64,000 nt of DNA, taken from positions 62,001 through 126,000 of the forward strand of contig JAUJYZ010000591.1 in the NCBI GenBank assembly GCA_033675265.1, given 5' to 3'. The notes under the pieces are model-generated. The model did not search any database, was not told the origin of the DNA, and saw only the letters and a program-made list of their open reading frames with translations. This DNA is from Actinostola sp. cb2023 (lineage: Eukaryota > Cnidaria > Anthozoa > Actiniaria > Actinostolidae). The first letter of the stretch is position 1, and the number at the start of each line of letters is the position of its first letter. Positions 24,701 through 34,726 of this stretch are shown in pieces. A program made the translations under genes and the position numbers.

Positions 24701-25027
24701 TTTCTTTTCCTTCTTCCATTTCTTCCATTTTCTTTTTTTCTTGTCTTTTTTACCCGTTTGTAATCTCGGGTTTCTCTCGGGTTTCTCTCGGGTTTCTCTT
24801 GGGTTTTAAACTTTCATTATGTTTAACCGTTGTTCTTTTTCCTGATCACAGCCAAACTCCAAGGAATAATCATCTTGCTGATTGGCGATAACGAGTGCCC
24901 AGAGGGTCACTTAGTGTCAACGCGCGTCATCGATTACGTCCAACGCTTAACCACAGGGATCCCGCTAATTACAGAAAAACTAAAGGTGATGTCATGGACC
25001 AAGACCCTACTCAACTCATCAAGATGA
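18743..25027 (+). CDS. Triple-module protein of unknown function, gene D1 (3' frameshifted)
   Basis: Exons are 18743-19031, 19975-20445, 21199-21495, 22357-22830, 23276-23545 and 24852-25027. Every intron is phase 1 with GT/AG ends, giving about 658 residues. I do not recognise the family. Module A occurs three times. Each begins in one exon and finishes in the next, with patterns FVVHAHE/LIVIGGDDNY/FSWDENHAPIHEEAL, VVLVNEYED/FFVVTGNTDY/LSWNNNPCPLHRDAL and FVVFSTDMN/ILLIGDNEC/VMSW. Alternating hydrophobic strands and helices suggest an alpha/beta fold. A second module B (GRLRYRALIQDGRVVAVLKC, then YDWRPEDTKL) follows A2. A P/Q/S-rich linker follows A1. A 2-nt deletion relative to gene D2, just after ATGTCATGG in the last exon, causes a stop at 25027, so the end of A3 and all of B3 are lost. 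The start at 18743 is chosen because the upstream in-frame extension is only the promoter array. Confidence 0.7.
19021..19302. repeat. 35-bp tandem array containing repeated splice donors
   Basis: About eight units of AATGTCACAGGTAGGATATT plus CATATTATAAACCTC. The first unit holds the end of D1 exon 1 and its donor CACAG|GTAGGA at 19031/19032. The later units repeat that exon end and donor. The second unit has GATAGG in place of GGTAGG. Confidence 0.9.
19303..19974. other. Rest of D1 intron 1
   Basis: Contains a poly-G run at about 19536-19557, a short ATT repeat at about 19570 and otherwise unremarkable AT-rich intron sequence up to the acceptor ATAG at 19974. Confidence 0.5.
20530..20674. 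mobile_element. Foldback element with hammerhead-like core
   Basis: TTCAGACATGATATGTTTC is inverted at the other end, with long complementary arms. On the minus strand the loop region reads CTGATGA, then GGGC/GCCC able to pair, then GAAA (20602-20578). This is the order of conserved core elements in hammerhead ribozymes. It lies in D1 intron 2 and is absent from the matching D2 intron. Confidence 0.55.
20675..21198. other. D1 intron 2 remainder
   Basis: From about 20890 to the acceptor this matches 31008-31286 in D2. The part before it is D1-specific and holds no gene. Confidence 0.5.
21535..21830 (-). repeat. tRNA-like B-box fragment (possible SINE relic)
   Basis: The minus strand contains GTGAGTTCGAATCCCGGCC, close to a tRNA B box, but no convincing A box upstream of it. 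The same stretch is found in D2 at 31635-31860, so it predates the duplication. The open frame at 21578-21814 is not conserved in D2. Confidence 0.35.
21955..22312. mobile_element. MITE insertion specific to D1
   Basis: Inverted arms contain GTCCATCGAGTTATGGATGC and AGGCTGCTAAGCAC around 21965-22140, with a further GTCCATTGAGTTATGGATGC at about 22237. The matching D2 intron reads straight through (CTGGATAACTATTT at about 32265), giving an empty site. ATAA flanks both ends and may be a 4-bp target duplication. Confidence 0.7.
22880..23050. repeat. GCACA pentanucleotide repeat
   Basis: CACGGCACGG units followed by AGCAC units in D1 intron 4. The counterpart in D2 is at 32840-32971. Cysteine-rich minus-strand frames here are artefacts. 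Confidence 0.9.
23546..24660. repeat. 75-bp pyrimidine minisatellite in D1 intron 5
   Basis: About 14 units containing TCTCCGATCGTTTCTTTACC and CCTTTTCGTTCGTTTTC. The first unit overlaps the donor. D2 has essentially a single unit, so the array expanded after duplication. An 11-bp GGGTTTCTCTC repeat follows at about 24770-24803. Confidence 0.9.
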
Positions 25028-25397
25028 AATGAAAAGGCTGCTGATGAGAATCCGCCCCTTGCAAACTACCTCACAGGAATCAGTGAGTCACAAGAAACAA
25101 CAAGAAGTGGTCCAAGAAGTGAAGTTCGACCATGTAAAAGGATATTTGAGGTTCAGAGCAGATTTGAAGTATGGAAGTATTACTGAAGTGTATAAATGCA
25201 TCCCACCTGGTTGGTGGCCTGATAGAGCAGACATAGCGTTTCTACATAGCCGATATATAAATGAACCCAACGCTCTGCTTGAATTCTGGGCTGACAGTCT
25301 TGATGGTCCTACCAAACCACCAGTTGTGACAACAAAGGGAACCGGGTCTTGGTTTAAAAAACCCTCATTGCCCTCATTGCCCTCATTACCATGGTAA
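25028..25397 (+). pseudogene. Out-of-frame remnant of D1 (end of A3 and module B3)
   Basis: After the D1 stop, a shifted frame encodes MKRLLMRIRPLQTT, GYLRFRADLKYGSITEVYKC and GWWPDRAD, ending LPSLPW before TAA at 25395. It matches the last exon of D2 closely, with no other break. Loss of frame looks recent. An assembly error cannot be excluded. Confidence 0.8.
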
Positions 25398-26848
25398 AGT
25401 TTTTCGTATGACCAAGAGGACGACTATGCGTGAGAATCGTAACTTTATAACGGTGAACGACAAGATGGCGTTTACAAGAAACCGCACTGAAAAACTTTCA
25501 AATTTTAAAACTGATTTGTATCTAGACTTGAATTCAAAGGATCGAGAGTTGAAAGAGACCCGAGGAAAATCCTCCATGTAAATCGACAAGAGTTGAAGAT
25601 TAGAACGGGACAAAGCCGTGACATCCGTTAGACGTGTAACACTAAAACTAATAAACACCTGTCGCAAGCTACAACTGTAACGTAACTTTAGTCGGTAGAA
25701 AATAGATACATGGAGTAGTTTGAGATATTGTACAGCTGTTTTAAGTACTGTTGTCGCTAAAACCATTCAAACCTACCAGACCGTAAAGAATCATGGGTAT
25801 ATTTTGTAACAACGATGGGGACTTGTGATGCCTCTACTAACACTACTAATGTTCGTTGGTGATGAAGTACCTTTTGTCACAACGATGGTGACTTGTGATG
25901 TCTCTGCTAACACTACTAATGTTCGTTGGTGATGAAGTTAGCACTAAATATACCTTCTTGGTGCTTACAACAAACGAACAGTCAAAATTACCCATGATAC
26001 CTTTCGGTCTTGTCGCGTTGGTTTGGTGCTCGTTACAACTGAAACAACGGTATATAATATACCTAATCGCATGAACTAGTTGTCGGGTTTGAAGACTCAT
26101 TGTAATTCAGACCGCAAGGATATCTGGGAAATAAGTGAAAAACCAGGATTTTGTAGCGAGTGAAATGAATCTTTTCTTCTTGATTTTACGATGTTATTTG
26201 AGAATTTCCCAGAATTCCTTTAGGTCATAGTTTTCATGAACAACGGTTGTGTCATCCGCGTGTGTATTACCACCATATAAGGCATATAATCTGTGACCAA
26301 ATTTGTAACGTAATAATACACCAGTAAAAAAGATGAGATTGAATAAACGTCAGTCTATGATTATCCTTTGCCTTTTTACTCTTGTCAAAGCTTGTATCTG
26401 ACACGGCTGAGAAGTGGAAATGTTAATGGTGAAAAACAGAAATGAATGGAACTGAATTTAAAAAAACTGATAACAGAAAGAACGAACGAATGAGCAAGCA
26501 AACAAACAAGCAAAATATCAGATTCAATGAGCAAGCAAACAAACAAACAAAATATCAGATTCAATGAGCAAGCAAACAAACAAACAAAATATCAGATTCA
26601 ATGAGCAAGCAAACAAACAAACAAAATATCAGATACAATACATGCAAAAACAATGTAACCGGGGATTTTTATCTCCATGCAGCTCTTTATGCTAATAAGA
26701 CTGAACTATTCTTTTGTTAAACGCAAGTCATACAAATCAATTGTACTTCACACAACTCAGTGAATAAAATATTTTCAATGTTGGGGATTTCGTAAATTCC
26801 AAGAAATCGAAACCTGTTTAGTCTGGTTCAGTCTGGTTTCCCCGAACT
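25398..26848. other. 3' flank of D1, duplicated at 34316-37320
   Basis: The sequence is closely related to the D2 3' flank. The 70-bp unit ending GTTCGTTGGTGATGAAGTA occurs about twice here (25808-25938) against about 24 times downstream of D2. A GCAAACAAACAAACAAAATA tandem repeat lies at about 26490-26635. A composite GGGGATTT / TTCCAAGAA / GAAATCGAAAC site is at 26783-26813. No gene is seen. Confidence 0.6.
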
Positions 26849-28249
26849 GATTTTTACTCGAGCCCTTCCGAAGGAAGCCCAAGTTATAAAATGGGCCTTC
26901 TTTTTATTATTACTCGGGCCCTTCCGAAGGAAGCCCGAGTAATAAAATGGGCCTTTTTTTGTCCTTCTTTTTTTTTGTTTGATCACGGAATGAAGAAAAA
27001 ATGCGAAGAATGAAGAAAGAATGTGAAGTATTTGATCGTATCGAGTTTCAAGATTACTCAGCAGATAAGGGAAAACAAACGACACACAGAACTCAAGTAG
27101 ATTTGAATCTTAGTTTTGAAAGCAGCTGTAGATCTTCAAGCTATTAAAGGTCAGGATTCTAGTTCATCGTTCGACGACTAGAAGTGGTAGAAGGACTAGA
27201 AGCTCGTGCTGGATCGAGAGAGAAGAAGTCATCTAATTGTGTAGTGAGAGAAATGACGCAAGCCATGTACTACATACCAGATACGCATACTCTAAATCTT
27301 CCTCGAGCGTTTTCGAAAGGGCTGTTCTACGACGTCGTTCCACGAACTCGAACTCATCAAAAAATGAACTGAAAAGCAAATGAAATGAACTCAAAAACTA
27401 TCATGACCTCGCTATGTCATGTTTGTTGCTAATTGTAATAGTACGTGTACAGTTATGTCATTGAGTATCTATACCAGCGATGTAACTACATCTATTGACA
27501 GAAAGCTATATATGTACAGAAGTCATGCAAACAGTCGAGCCAGTCGAGACTGAAAAGCAAATGAAATGAACTCAAAAACTATCATGACATCGCTATGCCA
27601 TACTTGTTGCTAATTGTAATAGTACGTGTACAGTTATGTCCTTGAGTATTTATAACTTAAACTCACGACCAGCGATGTATAACTCCATCTATTGACAGAA
27701 AGCTATATGTACAGAAGTCATGCAAACAGTCGAGCCAGTCGAGTTATTTTCAGTAACTCATGATGAATGTTTATTTTATTCCACGTTTGAAAAATTCAGA
27801 AGGAAAAGGAATCGTAAAAATCGTACTTCAAAACTACATCAAAGCAAAGGCGATCCAGGGCAAATGACGAAAATCGGGATCGTACAAAACACTTGACAAA
27901 AGTATAATAATAATAATAATACTTTAATAAAAGTAGTTTTAACTCAGACAAACAAACCAAATTGTTCATATCCTTCAGTCCGATTTTGTTAGTTTTTTTT
28001 TTACTGACAATTGTTTTGAAAATAAACAGTGTTTGCATGATAAAATGTAGGTTTCTCCGATCCGTGTTCTTTTCAGTACGATTACAGTTGTATGATCCTT
28101 GTCTGAGTCATACATCTATTACGCGACCTAATTTTAGAACCGCCGCGTAGCGCTATTTAAAGCAGAATTTCCACACTCAAAACAGGTCAGTGAACGGCAA
28201 AAATGCAATCGATATCAAAATGTCCTTAAATTTTAGGGATCTATACTGA
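26849..28249. other. Insertion present only in unit 1 of the tandem duplication
   Basis: In unit 2 the flanks are joined (near 37322). It starts with two copies of CCCTTCCGAAGGAAGCCC followed by ATAAAATGGGCC. It also contains a direct repeat of about 180 bp (27371-27545 and 27553-27745, both with GAAAAGCAAATGAAATGAAC). Short frames at 27184-27372 have no recognisable motifs. Confidence 0.55.
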
Positions 28250-28494
28250 AGAAGACGCGCAATGAGCGTATAGTCGGGCATTATGACAATGATAGTTGCG
28301 TGACGAGGGAGACTATTTGTGTCGGTGAGCATCGATAAAGATCTCCGAATCGTCGAGGTACGTCTGCAGTACGTACTTTAAATTAAACATAGTTTCCCTC
28401 GTCACGCAACTGTCAGTCATTGTCAGGTCCCTCGTCACGCAACTGACATTGTCCTTGTCATATTGCCCGAGTGTACGCTCATTGAGCGTCTTGT
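28250..28494. mobile_element. MITE, AAGACGC ends
   Basis: Imperfect inverted ends of about 55 bp: AAGACGCGCAATGAGCGTA at the left and its inverse at the right, each continuing to TTGCGTGACGAGGGA. About 245 bp, non-coding. No target duplication was recognised. Confidence 0.7.
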
Positions 28495-28768
28495 TTTATA
28501 CAGTACTTCCTGTTTCGCAAAGTGACAGATTCTGGGAAGATGTATTTTTCTCTCAAAAAATATTTTACAATATGATCTTTTATTGCAGCAGTTTTCGACT
28601 TTTATCAAAGAATTTTAAACATATTTCCTTCAGAACTGATAATTACTGCACGCATTTTGTCACGCATTTCGTCACGCATTTTGTCGATCACGCATCGATA
28701 AGCTCGGCCCGTCAACTTCCTAGAACTGCGATTCTCAGAACTCGAGCTCGCTTCGAGAATTTCACACG
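28495..28768. repeat. Duplicate of the gene E promoter region
   Basis: Shares TACAGTACTTCCTGTTTC, the GTCACGCATTTTGTC region and TCTCAGAACTCGAGCTC with 37325-37755, immediately upstream of gene E. It ends near the junction where gene D2 begins. It is the right end of tandem-duplication unit 1. Confidence 0.75.
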
Positions 28769-28775
28769 TTCACCC

Positions 28776-29508
28776 CATTCTCGTACCCAGAGCCCGCTCG
28801 TCATTTGGTTTGTCGCTGGCTCTGGGAATCCCTGAAATTTTAGCGAATTTCATTGGCTGATGAAATCAACAATGACTGATCGTATTTGATTGGTTCATGA
28901 GATCAACAAAGATTCAAACTTGCAAGGCGAACGAAAGGAATGACAGCGACGGTTGTATTTTCATACAATGGTATTCCGTTATTGAATTATAAAGCTATGG
29001 AAATGAGAGTGACTGTGTAGACATAAATTGATCTGAATTCGTAAAGGGAGATCTAACAATACATAAATTATAAAAGTAAAGTAACGGCTACAGACACAAT
29101 CGATCGTACTCGCTTTGAGTATTCAAAGGAATATTTTTATAATTCAAGAGAAACTCAATAACAAAGCGGAAGACAGGAAGGTTCACATGCAAGATTATAT
29201 TAGAACATGTATTTATCGTCCAGCCTTTACCGCAACAGAGCCAGAGAAGAACCGGTGATGAACGTCGAAGGGATTTTAAACGGCTACACGAAGATAAATG
29301 TACAAACTTGTGTACTTGTTAGTTTGAATATTCAAACCAACGTAAATACTACGTAGCCAGTAGACTCTTCCACAGTGCCCGCTCTCAGCGGTCTTTAGTA
29401 TGAGCATGCGCTCTGACGACTTGGTCGTCAAAATTTGACGACCGAACAACAGGGTTTCCCAGAGCCAGCGACAAACCAAATGACGAGCGGGCTCTGGGTA
29501 CGAGAATG
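28776..29508. mobile_element. MULE-like non-autonomous transposon
   Basis: 733 bp bounded by inverted repeats of about 50 bp starting CATTCTCGTACCCAGAGCC. ACGTTCACCC occurs directly on both sides (28766-28775 and 29509-29518), a 10-bp target duplication. Target duplications of 9-11 bp are typical of Mutator-like elements. There is no transposase frame. A second, right-truncated copy is at 56444-57020. Confidence 0.8.
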
Positions 29509-29958
29509 ACGTTCACCCGACAAAGTCAGGCCAGAAGTTTGTGCCACGCCAAAGACCCAAGCCTCCAAAGATTCAACCTTCAAATCTTGATTGCAGTCAA
29601 AGCAAAGGCCAAACAAGAGCTGCATCCTTGTCAATTTTGGAGAAACAACACGGCATACAAGGCCAACCAACACGCACTACAAGCTTGCCAACAAATGCCA
29701 CAGAGCAGAAGCGAGTTTTGGATCAACAGTTTCAACCAGAGAAAACTCGTCTACTTCCAACAATACCACCAACATCACAAACCGGCTCGATTCTTCCTTC
29801 AGAGAAACCTTCAAATCTCATGGATCAACAAGACCATCAGACATCGAAGGGTAAGTACACAGGAAGCCCAAGCTTTTTATGGCGATGAATTATGGATTCA
29901 CCGTCGGCTCATGATAACTTCAGTTATGAAGGTATGCTAACATTACTGGCATAGATGG

Positions 29959-30749
29959 CAGTGGCGGATCCAGGATTTTACAAAGGGGGGTGGATAATCA
30001 TAAAGCTCTTTCAAGGTATATATTCTCCATCATATATTCTTCATCAGAGTCGACTGATTATAATTGTACAGGCCAGGTGCTGATTGACGCCAGGAGCGTA
30101 GCTAGTCTTTTTTGCTGCTACACAAAAGTGAACCAGGGCCGTAGCAGAGGCCAGTCGGTGGGGGAGACGCGTAGCGAGCGCCGTAGGCGTGAGGCGCTAG
30201 GGGGGCATGCCCCCCAGAAAATTCTGAAATCCAGAGGCTCGGAAATGCTATTTCCAGCGTTCTCCAACAGTTATTTGTGATTTACGCGTATCGCTAATTA
30301 CTTCCTACACTGTCTCAGCAAACAAATGCATATTGAAAATAGTATAACACTGGAGAATTTCGATGGATGAATCGATTCAGACAATCCTTTAATTAGCGAA
30401 AGTCCTTAATTATGAATCGTGCTCTGCTCTGACCAAGGCTGGTTTTATTTCCATCATATCGCTACGATCGCTCAGGCTAGGATACGCGTCCAAAATGTGT
30501 TCAGCTGCGATCACTAGTGTGGTTTCCATATGATCGCTGTGAGAGCTGAAAATAATTGTCAAATTCAAGGGACAATTTTATTATAATAAGGTTTAAAGCA
30601 AGTTCACACAACAGTGTTTATATGACATCTGAACAACCGGGTTTCTCCTAATCCGTGTAATAACGCGGAACATGAGGGGGAGTGTTAGAACACTTACAAA
30701 AAGAGGGGGGTGGCTAGCCACCCAATCCACCCCCCTGGATACGCCCCTG
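29959..30749. mobile_element. hAT-like non-autonomous element in D2 intron
   Basis: Ends are CAGTGGCGGATCCAGG and, inverted, CAGGGGCGTATCCAGG. Sub-terminal AAAGGGGGGTGG and GGGGGGCATGCCCCCC motifs occur. It is 791 bp, absent from D1 intron 2 and related to 12009-12517. No exact 8-bp target duplication was found. Confidence 0.65.
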
Positions 30750-31869
30750 GATGGATTGGAGATTTATCCCCTCTTGGCTGATGGGGGTTAATTTTTGAAC
30801 CCCAGGTGATTTTCACGAATAAAACGAGCAATATTTGAACGGCTTTGGAAGCCATTTTTCGAGCTTCGTCTCCTTCCTTGCCTTCTTTCTTAATACAGGG
30901 TGAGGGGAGACATTAAAAAATGCTGAAATTCGGAAATTCGCACAGGTATAGTAAATAAAGACCACAATGACACTACCACAGTTTCAAGTCTTTTATTACA
31001 GTGAAGCCTGCTCACGCGTCTGCTTTAGGAAGCTGCTTTAGGAGGCTAATTATATAGCCTGTACAGATTAATTCCAGTCAGCTTGCACCATTATATAATT
31101 ATATTATATTGATAACATTGTCATTGTCATAGAGCCGAATGCTCTCTAAATTGAACACCTTTTGTGTCCCTCACTCTGTTACTACCCATCTGTATAAGCT
31201 AAGTGGACCCCTCGATCACCAAGATGCACAGTAAGAGCGTGGGGAGCTGCACGGAAGATTGATCTATGCATGTATTGTCTTTTCAGTTATTCAGACCAGA
31301 TTATTCCCAATGGTTCATGTTTTATCAATCCTTTCTGACAAGGATCACATTCTACAAAATCCAGTGTTGAATCTTCTTGGCGATGTTTTTGAGTCCCTTC
31401 GCATTCCCTCGGGTCCCTATGTACCAGACATCCGTGCCGAGCGTTTGTCCGACCACGTCAAAACCACCAAGCCTGACTGCGTTGTACTTGTGAACGAATA
31501 TGAAGACATTAAAGACTTAGAAAACCTGCCAAGAAAAACTCAGCTTTTTACAGCATTGTTTGGGGCTGTTAGAGAAAGTGAAGGTAAAGTGACGGGTAAA
31601 TCTATAAAATAGTGGAACCTCTACACTTTAATTTTTGTTATGGCCGGTATTCGAACTCACGATCCCAAGTTTAAAATGACATGAATGCTAGAATTGTTTT
31701 CAAAAAAGGACCATGAATCCAGACAAATCGCTGAATCATCGCATGGAATTACGTAGAGGATGAAGATTTCGGCCGGCCCATCCGCGCTATCGGACATTAC
31801 ACCAATTAGCTTAGTAGTCAAAAGTCGAGGGAGAGGAAAGCCTATCAATGGCAAACCCCTGTATCGCTA

Positions 31870-32230
31870 ACCCGGGGGGTGGGTATTAGTACTCCCTTTA
31901 TCCAAGTGGTAGGGGTGATCGGCGGTCCTTTTAGGGTTGAAAATATTTCCTGTGTGTACCTTTTAGGGGTTCCGACTCAAAAGTCAGTTACGTAACATCA
32001 CACCGTACCTCTTAGGGTCAATTGTTAGTTATTTTCTTTATTGAACAAACATGAAAGAACAGAAGAAAGATGTTGTCCAGTCACTGATTAAACGATATCA
32101 GCACAATCACTTTTTCACCATATATGGTCGTACCTTTCAGGGGTCGAAATGAACATGGTTTCAACCGCTCTTTTAATATATGAGTACTTTTTAGGGGTCG
32201 TTTTCAAAACCGACCGCCGATCACCCCTAT
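31870..32230. mobile_element. MITE insertion specific to D2
   Basis: AGGGGTGATCGGCGGTC near 31912 is inverted as GACCGCCGATCACCCCT near 32211. Repeated TTTTAGGGGT motifs occur inside. The matching D1 intron lacks it. The motif set resembles the element at 40240-40630. Confidence 0.65.
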
Positions 32231-32839
32231 TTTTTTCTTCTATTTCCCAGTTTCTTTTTTTGTTTCTGGATAACTATTTATTTTAACACTAGTTATATGT
32301 TAATTCCATTCTAGGAACGAAGATGTTTTTTGTAGTGACTGGCAACACTGACTACAAGGAAGGAGACTTGAGTTCAAAGCTCGTAGAAGAAAAAGTCAAA
32401 AACCTCAACAATGGCATCCTGAAACATGACAAGCTAACGATTTTGTCGTGGAATAACAATCCATGTCCTCTACATCGAGACGCGTTGATACAACTACTGA
32501 ATTCTCATTTAAGCAGGAATCGTCAATCAGAATCCTCTACAAGCAACACTGAACCTGAAAATCACTCCCAAAAGGGACGTTTGAGGTACAGGGCCCTTAT
32601 CCAGGATGGGCGCGTAGTTGCCGTACTGAAATGTGACCCTTATGATTGGAAGCCCGAAGATACAAAGTTAAGGGCTATATTGGATAGACATCGCGAAAGG
32701 ACTGAGCTTGAGCTATGGGAGGATAACCATGGGTCTGTAACAATTGCAGTTCTTCCAACGACAATCACGCTTCGTAAAATGGCCGAAGGTACGTTGAAAT
32801 GTTTTTAGACAAAAGTTACCTGGACAGAAGCATACGCAC

Positions 32840-32971
32840 GGCACGGCACGGCACGGCACGGCACGGCACAGTACATACAGACAGCACAGCACAGCACAGC
32901 ACAGCACAGCACAGCACAGCACAGCACAGCACAGCACAGCACAGCACAGCACAGCACAGCACAGCACAGCA
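32840..32971. repeat. GCACA pentanucleotide repeat, D2 copy
   Basis: CACGG units followed by AGCAC units, the counterpart of 22880-23050. Confidence 0.9.
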
Positions 32972-34315
32972 CTAAACTAAACTAATCAAACACAATTAAT
33001 TAAGTTTAAATAATAATGTATAAATCTGACTGGTGCATCCTTTGCTGTGGTATTACCACCACCACCCTCTCCATGAACCACGCCCCTCCCCCCATCTCAA
33101 AGTGCATTAAAATTAGCTGCAATAAGTGTGAACGTTTTTTACTGGTTTTCTTATAACATCTGTTTGTATGTTATTAATTGTTACAGCTGCTGCTACAGAA
33201 AGCAGACATTCACTACAAGTATACTCCTACCATTCCAACGAAGAATCGTTCAAAATCATCGACGATATTCTCAAGGGTCTTGAAATTCACTTCACACCTC
33301 ACAAGACTTCATTGCAAGTTCAAACTATGTTACAACACATTAAGGAAAAAAAGCCTGGCTTTGTTGTATACTCAACTGATATGAACGTGTTTGAAGACTT
33401 CGCGACTGTAAAGAAACAGATCCACGATCACTGGATGCTTGTTCGGGACAATATTGGTAAGTTTCCTTACCTTACCTATTTCTTTCCTCTCCTTTCTTCT
33501 CCTTTTCGTTCGTTTTCTTTCCTTTTCTCTTCTTGTCTATTCGTTTTCTTTTCTTTTTTTCTCTTTTAACTTTCTTTTCCTCCTTCCATTTCTTCCATTT
33601 TCTTCTTTTCTTGTCCGTCTTTTTTACCCATTTGTAATCTCGGGTTTCTCTCGGGTTTCTCTCGGGTTTCTCTCGGGTTTCTCTCGGGTTTCTCTCGGGT
33701 TTCTCTCGGGTTTTAAGCTTTCATTATGTTTAACCGTTGTTCTTTTTCCTGATCACAGCCAAACTCCAAGGAATAATCATCTTGCTGATTGGCGATAACG
33801 AGTGCCCAGAGGGTCACTTAGTGTCAACGCGCGTCATCGATTACGTCCAACGCTTAACCACAGGGATCCCGCTAATTACAGAAAAACTAAAGGTGATGTC
33901 ATGGAAGAAAAGACCCTACTTAACTCATCAAGATGAAATGAAAAGGCTGCTGATGAGAATCCGCCCCTTGCAAACTACCTCACAGGAATCAGTGAGTCAC
34001 AAGAAACAACAAGAAGTGGTCCCAAATCCTCCTCTTCCAAAGGGAATGGAGTTCGACAGTGTAAAAGGATATTTGAGATTCAGAGCAGATTTAAAGTATG
34101 GAAGTATTACTGAAGTGTATAAATGCATCCCAGCTGGTTGGTGGCCTGATAGAGCAGACAGAGCGTTTCTACATAGCCGATATATAAATGAACCCAACGT
34201 TCTGCTTGAATTCTGGGCTGACAGTCTTGATGGTCCTGCCAAACCACCAGTTGTAACAACAAAGGGAACCAGGTCTTGGTTTAAAATGCCCCCATTTCCC
34301 TCATTACCATGGTAA

Positions 34316-34726
34316 AGTTCTTCGTATGACCAAGAGGACGACTATGCGTGAGAATCGTAACTTTATAACGGTGAGCGACAAGATGGCGTTTACAAGAAAC
34401 CGCACTGAAAAACTTTCAAATTTTAAAACTGATTTGTATCTAGACTTGAATTCAAAGGATCGAGAGTTGAAAGAGACCCGAGGAAAATCCTCCATGTAAA
34501 TCGACAAGAGTTGAAGATTAGAACGGGACAAAGCCGTGACATCCGTTAGACGTGTAACACTAAAACTAATAAACACCTGTCGCAAGCTACAACTGCTGTA
34601 ACGTAACTTTAGTCGGTAGAAAATAGATACATGGAGTAGTTTGAGATATTGTACAGCTGTTTTAAGTACTGTTGTCGCTAAAACCATTCAAACCTACCAG
34701 ACCGAAAAGAATCATGGGTATATTTT
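34316..34726. other. 3' flank of D2
   Basis: Nearly identical to 25398-25807 downstream of D1. It is probably 3' UTR and flank. No separate gene is seen. Confidence 0.5.

Larger units (their letters stand above)
29516..34315 (+). pseudogene. 5'-truncated paralogue of D1, gene D2
   Basis: Exons are 29516-29850 (second half of exon 2), 31287-31583, 32315-32788, 33187-33456 and 33759-34315. All keep the phase-1 boundaries and an open frame to TAA. Exon 1 and the start of exon 2, which encode module A1, are missing, and no replacement start exon is visible. The last exon is intact and gives the full A3-B3 ending: VMSWKKRPYLTHQDEMKRLL, GYLRFRADLKYGSITEVYKC, then GWWPDRAD. The linker contains about 60 nt (near 29670-29730) missing from D1. 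The copy might be expressed from the duplicated gene E promoter at 28495-28768, or joined to D1 exons by read-through splicing. Both are inference. I call it a pseudogene because no start is seen, but its open frame argues for constraint or recent origin. Confidence 0.65.
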
